Below are positions 61,338 through 64,000 of a stretch of 64,000 nt of DNA, piece by piece; the first letter of the stretch is position 1, and every line of letters begins with the position of its first letter. A program made the position numbers and the translations under genes. The stretch comes from Thermus filiformis. Its GTDB lineage: Bacteria; Deinococcota; Deinococci; Deinococcales; Thermaceae. The notes under the pieces are model-generated. The model was not told the origin of the DNA, searched no databases, and saw nothing but the letters and a program-made list of their open reading frames with translations. Where the stretch lies: the NCBI RefSeq assembly GCF_000771745.2, contig NZ_JPSL02000038.1:132024-196023 (forward strand), in the 5' to 3' direction.

Positions 61338-63230
61338 TTGGAGAGGACCAAACGCTTTTCCCCCAAAGACGCGGCGGAGCTTTACCTAGTGCCCTACTGG
61401 GGCGCGGGCTTCTTCCAGGTGGGCGAGGACGGGGACCTGGAGGTGACCCCCCTGGGGCCCCAAGGGCCCCGGGCCAGCCTGTACGAGATCGTCCAGGCCC
61501 TGCGGGACGAGGGCCGGCCCCTGCCCATGGTCCTGCGCTTCCCCCAGATCCTGGAGGCCCGGGTGCGGGAGCTGAACGAGGCCTTCCGCACCGCCATGGA
61601 GAAGTACGGCTACCAGGGGGGGTACCGGGGGGTCTACCCGGTCAAGGTGAACCAGCGGCGGTCGGTCCTGGAGACGATCGCCCGGGCGGGCCGGCCCTAC
61701 GACTACGGCCTCGAGGCGGGCAGCAAGGCCGAGCTGGCCCTCATCCTGGCCCAGGACCTCTCCGAGGAGGCCCTGATCACCACCAACGGCTTCAAGGACG
61801 ACGACTTCATCCGGCTGGCCCTCCTGGGCAAGAAGCTGGGCAAGCGGGTCATCGTCACCCTGGAGAAGTACGCGGAGCTCCCCCGGGTCATCCGGCTTTC
61901 CAAGGAGCTCGGGGTCAGGCCCTCCCTGGGCATCCGGTACAAGCTCAAGGCCAAGGGGTCGGGCCAGTGGGAGAACAGCGGGGGGGAGGAGGCCAAGTTC
62001 GGCCTGACCACCCCGGAGATCATCCGGGCGGTGGAGGTCCTGAAGGAGGAGGGCCTTTTGGGGAGCCTGGAGATGGTCCACGCCCACATCGGCAGCCAGG
62101 TCACGGACATCCGCAAGATCAAGCAGGCGGTGCGGGAGGCGGCCCAGACCTACGTCCAGCTCCGGAAGCTGGGGGCGCCGGTGCGCTACCTCAACCTGGG
62201 CGGAGGGCTGGCGGTGGACTACGACGGCTCCAAGACCACCTTCTACGCCTCCGCCAACTACACCCTGCCCGAGTACGCGGAGGACCTGGTCTACGTGACC
62301 AAGGAGATCGTGGAGGGGCACCACGAGCCCCACCCCACCCTGGTCACCGAGTCGGGGCGGGCGGTGACCGCCTACCACAGCGTCCTGGTCCTGGAGGTCA
62401 TTGACGTGATCCGGCCCCCGGGAGAGGGGAAGCTTCCCCCCCTGCCGGAGGAGGCCCACCCGGTGGTGAAGGAGCTTTGGGAGACGGCCAAGGCCCTTTC
62501 GGCCAAGAACTACCGGGAGGCCTACCACGACGCCTTCGCGGACAAGGAAACCCTCCAGACCCTCTACGATCTGGGCCTGGTCTCCTTAAGGGACCGGGCG
62601 CTGGCGGAGGAGCTCTTCTACTACATCGCCCGGAAGGTCCACGCCATCGTCCGCTCCCTAGAGTACGCCCCGGACGAGTTTGAGGACCTAGAGAGGCTCC
62701 TGGCGGACAAGCTCATCTGCAACTTCTCCATCTTTCAGAGCCTTCCCGACGCCTGGGCCATCCACCAGCTCTTCCCCATCGTCCCCCTCCGCCGCCTGAA
62801 CGAGGAGCCCCGCCGGCTCGCCACCTTGGTGGACATCTCCTGCGACTCGGACGGGAAGATAGACCGGTTCATAGACCTGCACGACGTGCGCCACGCCTTG
62901 CCCGTGCACGAGATCCGGCCCGGGGAGGCCTACTACCTGGGGGTCTTCCTCACGGGGGCCTACCAGGACGTGCTGGGCTCCAACCACAACCTCTTCGGCC
63001 GGGTGGGGGAGGCCCAGGTCCTGGTGGAAGAAGAGGGGTTCGCCATAGAGCGCTTCGTCCCCGGGGAGACGGCGGAGGAGGTCATCGCCCGGATGGGCTT
63101 CTCGGCCCAGGAGCTCTCGGCCCGGCTCGAGCGCCTGGTCCGCCGGAGCCCCCTCACGCCCACGGAGAAGGGCCTCTTCCTGGAGCGGTACCTGCGGGAG
63201 CTTTCCGGCTACACCTACCTGGAGGACTGA
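61338..63230 (+). CDS. speA: Biosynthetic arginine decarboxylase
   Basis: 630 residues. PLP-dependent, alanine-racemase-like fold: the cofactor lysine is in YPVKVNQRRSVLE near residue 100, HAHIGSQVTDI and LNLGGGLAVDYDGSKT bind PLP phosphate, and DISCDSDGKIDRFIDL near residue 505 is the C-terminal active-site cysteine block. It makes agmatine, the first step to the long polyamines that Thermus needs at high temperature. The start is a TTG; no better in-frame start is evident. No agmatinase or aminopropyl-transferase gene is adjacent. Confidence 0.95.
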   Translation: MERTKRFSPKDAAELYLVPYWGAGFFQVGEDGDLEVTPLGPQGPRASLYEIVQALRDEGRPLPMVLRFPQILEARVRELNEAFRTAMEKYGYQGGYRGVYPVKVNQRRSVLETIARAGRPYDYGLEAGSKAELALILAQDLSEEALITTNGFKDDDFIRLALLGKKLGKRVIVTLEKYAELPRVIRLSKELGVRPSLGIRYKLKAKGSGQWENSGGEEAKFGLTTPEIIRAVEVLKEEGLLGSLEMVHAHIGSQVTDIRKIKQAVREAAQTYVQLRKLGAPVRYLNLGGGLAVDYDGSKTTFYASANYTLPEYAEDLVYVTKEIVEGHHEPHPTLVTESGRAVTAYHSVLVLEVIDVIRPPGEGKLPPLPEEAHPVVKELWETAKALSAKNYREAYHDAFADKETLQTLYDLGLVSLRDRALAEELFYYIARKVHAIVRSLEYAPDEFEDLERLLADKLICNFSIFQSLPDAWAIHQLFPIVPLRRLNEEPRRLATLVDISCDSDGKIDRFIDLHDVRHALPVHEIRPGEAYYLGVFLTGAYQDVLGSNHNLFGRVGEAQVLVEEEGFAIERFVPGETAEEVIARMGFSAQELSARLERLVRRSPLTPTEKGLFLERYLRELSGYTYLED

Positions 63231-63295
63231 GCACCAGGACGGGGCTCGGGGGCCCGTTAAGGCCCCGTTAAGGGGTGGGGTGTAGGATGAGGTGG

Positions 63296-64000
63296 ATGAA
63301 CCCCACCCTGGAGCTCTTGGACCCCGTGGCCCCCCTCCGGCGCAAGGTGGCCCTGGTCCTCCTCCCCCTGGGTGGGGTCATGGCCCTTTTGGCCTACCTG
63401 GCCTCGAGGCAGGTGGGGCTGGACCCGGTGGACCGCCTCTTCCTGCCCCTTTTCGGCCTCGGGTACCCGGCCCTGGCCCTCCTCCTTTGGAGGAGGCCGG
63501 AGGAAGCCCGCTGGGTCCTCCCCCTGGCCCACCTGGGGATAGGCCTCTACCTCCTCGCCACCTTGGGCTACCAGCTCCTCTTCCGGCCCAACCCCATGGG
63601 CCTCTCCCCCGCCGCCTACTGGTTCCCCTTCCTTTACTTCTCCGCCTTCCTCTTCTTTGAGAGCAAGCGGGCGGTGCGCCTGGGGTTGACCTTCTTCCTG
63701 GCGGCCCTGGCCCTGGCCCTTTTCGGGAACACCCGCGCGTACGGCCCCGTCCACCTCAACGCCCTGGCCCAGTTCTTCGGCTCCAACCTGGCCTACCTGG
63801 CCCTCCTCTACCTCCTGGTCCGGATCAAGGAGAGCTACCTCGAGGCCCGCCTGGACGCCTACACCGACTTCCTCACCGGGCTCAGGAACCGGCGCTACCT
63901 GGAGATCGCCCTGGAGCGGGAGCTCTTCCGCCTCCAGCGCTACGGAAGGCCGGGGAGCCTGGCGGTTTTGGACCTGGACGACTTCAAGCGGGTGAACGAC
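63296..64000 (+). CDS. Membrane-bound GGDEF diguanylate cyclase, partial
   Basis: Open from ATG 63296 to the right edge (235 residues). Residues 10-170 contain about six hydrophobic helices (ALVLLPLGGVMALLAYLAS and others), an N-terminal membrane sensor. From about residue 185 the sequence DAYTDFLTGLRNRRYLEIALEREL is the GGDEF-domain start (DxLTGLxNRR), and LAVLDLDDFKRVND its metal-binding Asp block. The GGDEF signature itself would lie past the edge, so it may be a cyclase or a degenerate relative. TAGGAT (63283-63288) lies seven bases before the ATG. Confidence 0.85.
   Translation, partial: MNPTLELLDPVAPLRRKVALVLLPLGGVMALLAYLASRQVGLDPVDRLFLPLFGLGYPALALLLWRRPEEARWVLPLAHLGIGLYLLATLGYQLLFRPNPMGLSPAAYWFPFLYFSAFLFFESKRAVRLGLTFFLAALALALFGNTRAYGPVHLNALAQFFGSNLAYLALLYLLVRIKESYLEARLDAYTDFLTGLRNRRYLEIALERELFRLQRYGRPGSLAVLDLDDFKRVND

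Overview
This window looks like a chromosomal segment of a Thermus species. The evidence is very high GC with extreme third-position GC and long antisense open frames, close packing of short genes on both strands, a 36-bp CRISPR repeat of the Thermus type III kind (minus-strand 3' end ATTGCGAC), and gene products typical of Thermus (long TrmB, maltose ABC system, SpeA arginine decarboxylase). No replication origin or rRNA was seen. One tRNA (Thr, anticodon CGT) is present.

Layout. 1-3.7 kb: a minus-strand two-gene operon of an SNF2-type helicase and the N-terminal part of a large N6-adenine DNA methylase, resembling the DrmD/DrmMI pair of class 1 DISARM; the methylase runs off the left edge. 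3.8-4.6 kb: an 8-repeat CRISPR array without cas genes, with its leader on the right and a terminator touching its distal repeat. 4.9 kb: tRNA-Thr. 5.0-8.1 kb: murI, a LOG protein, rdgB and an RMD1-like protein. 8.2-13.9 kb: malE-malF-malG and a GH13 glycosidase. 14-20.5 kb: mutS2, small hypotheticals, a phosphoesterase, holB and ricT, a flavin reductase. 20.6-22 kb: a Tat-exported beta-propeller protein. 22.1-27.8 kb, minus strand: two nucleoside-type ABC permeases, glmU, lgt, a glutaredoxin-like protein and a DUF456 protein. 27.9-32.7 kb: an alanine-dehydrogenase-like protein, a CoA-transferase and topA. 32.8-38.5 kb: cupin, VanW, a decayed tnpB, RluB-type pseudouridine synthase, nucleotidyltransferase, alaX, SDR and a flavoprotein. 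38.5-48.7 kb: PASTA pseudokinase-like protein, yraN, ubiD, trmB, patB, hsp20, rhodanese, beta-lactamase-fold hydrolase, a zinc-ribbon coiled-coil protein, OsmC, SdpI-like protein and a phosphomutase-like protein. 48.7-52.4 kb: an iron-type ABC transporter (binding protein, permease, ATPase). 52.4-57.3 kb: truA and a peptide ABC transporter lacking ATPases. 57.4-64 kb: iscA, M24 peptidase, prs, alpha/beta hydrolase, DUF72, speA and a partial GGDEF protein.

Three cross-cutting signals stand out. First, about two dozen genes carry a TANNNT box 6-8 bases before the start codon, the signature of leaderless mRNA, and three divergent gene pairs are driven by overlapping -10 boxes in gaps of only 19-25 bp. 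Second, a family of about 43-bp palindromic elements (seven full copies plus partial ones) sits at gene ends, enters the coding end of one gene, and in two copies is followed by a conserved 54-bp arm that ends in the -10 box of the next gene. Third, two convergent intergenic gaps are filled with 7-bp and 9-bp tandem repeats, one of them arranged as a large inverted pair. All functional calls rest on reading the translated sequence; no database search was possible.
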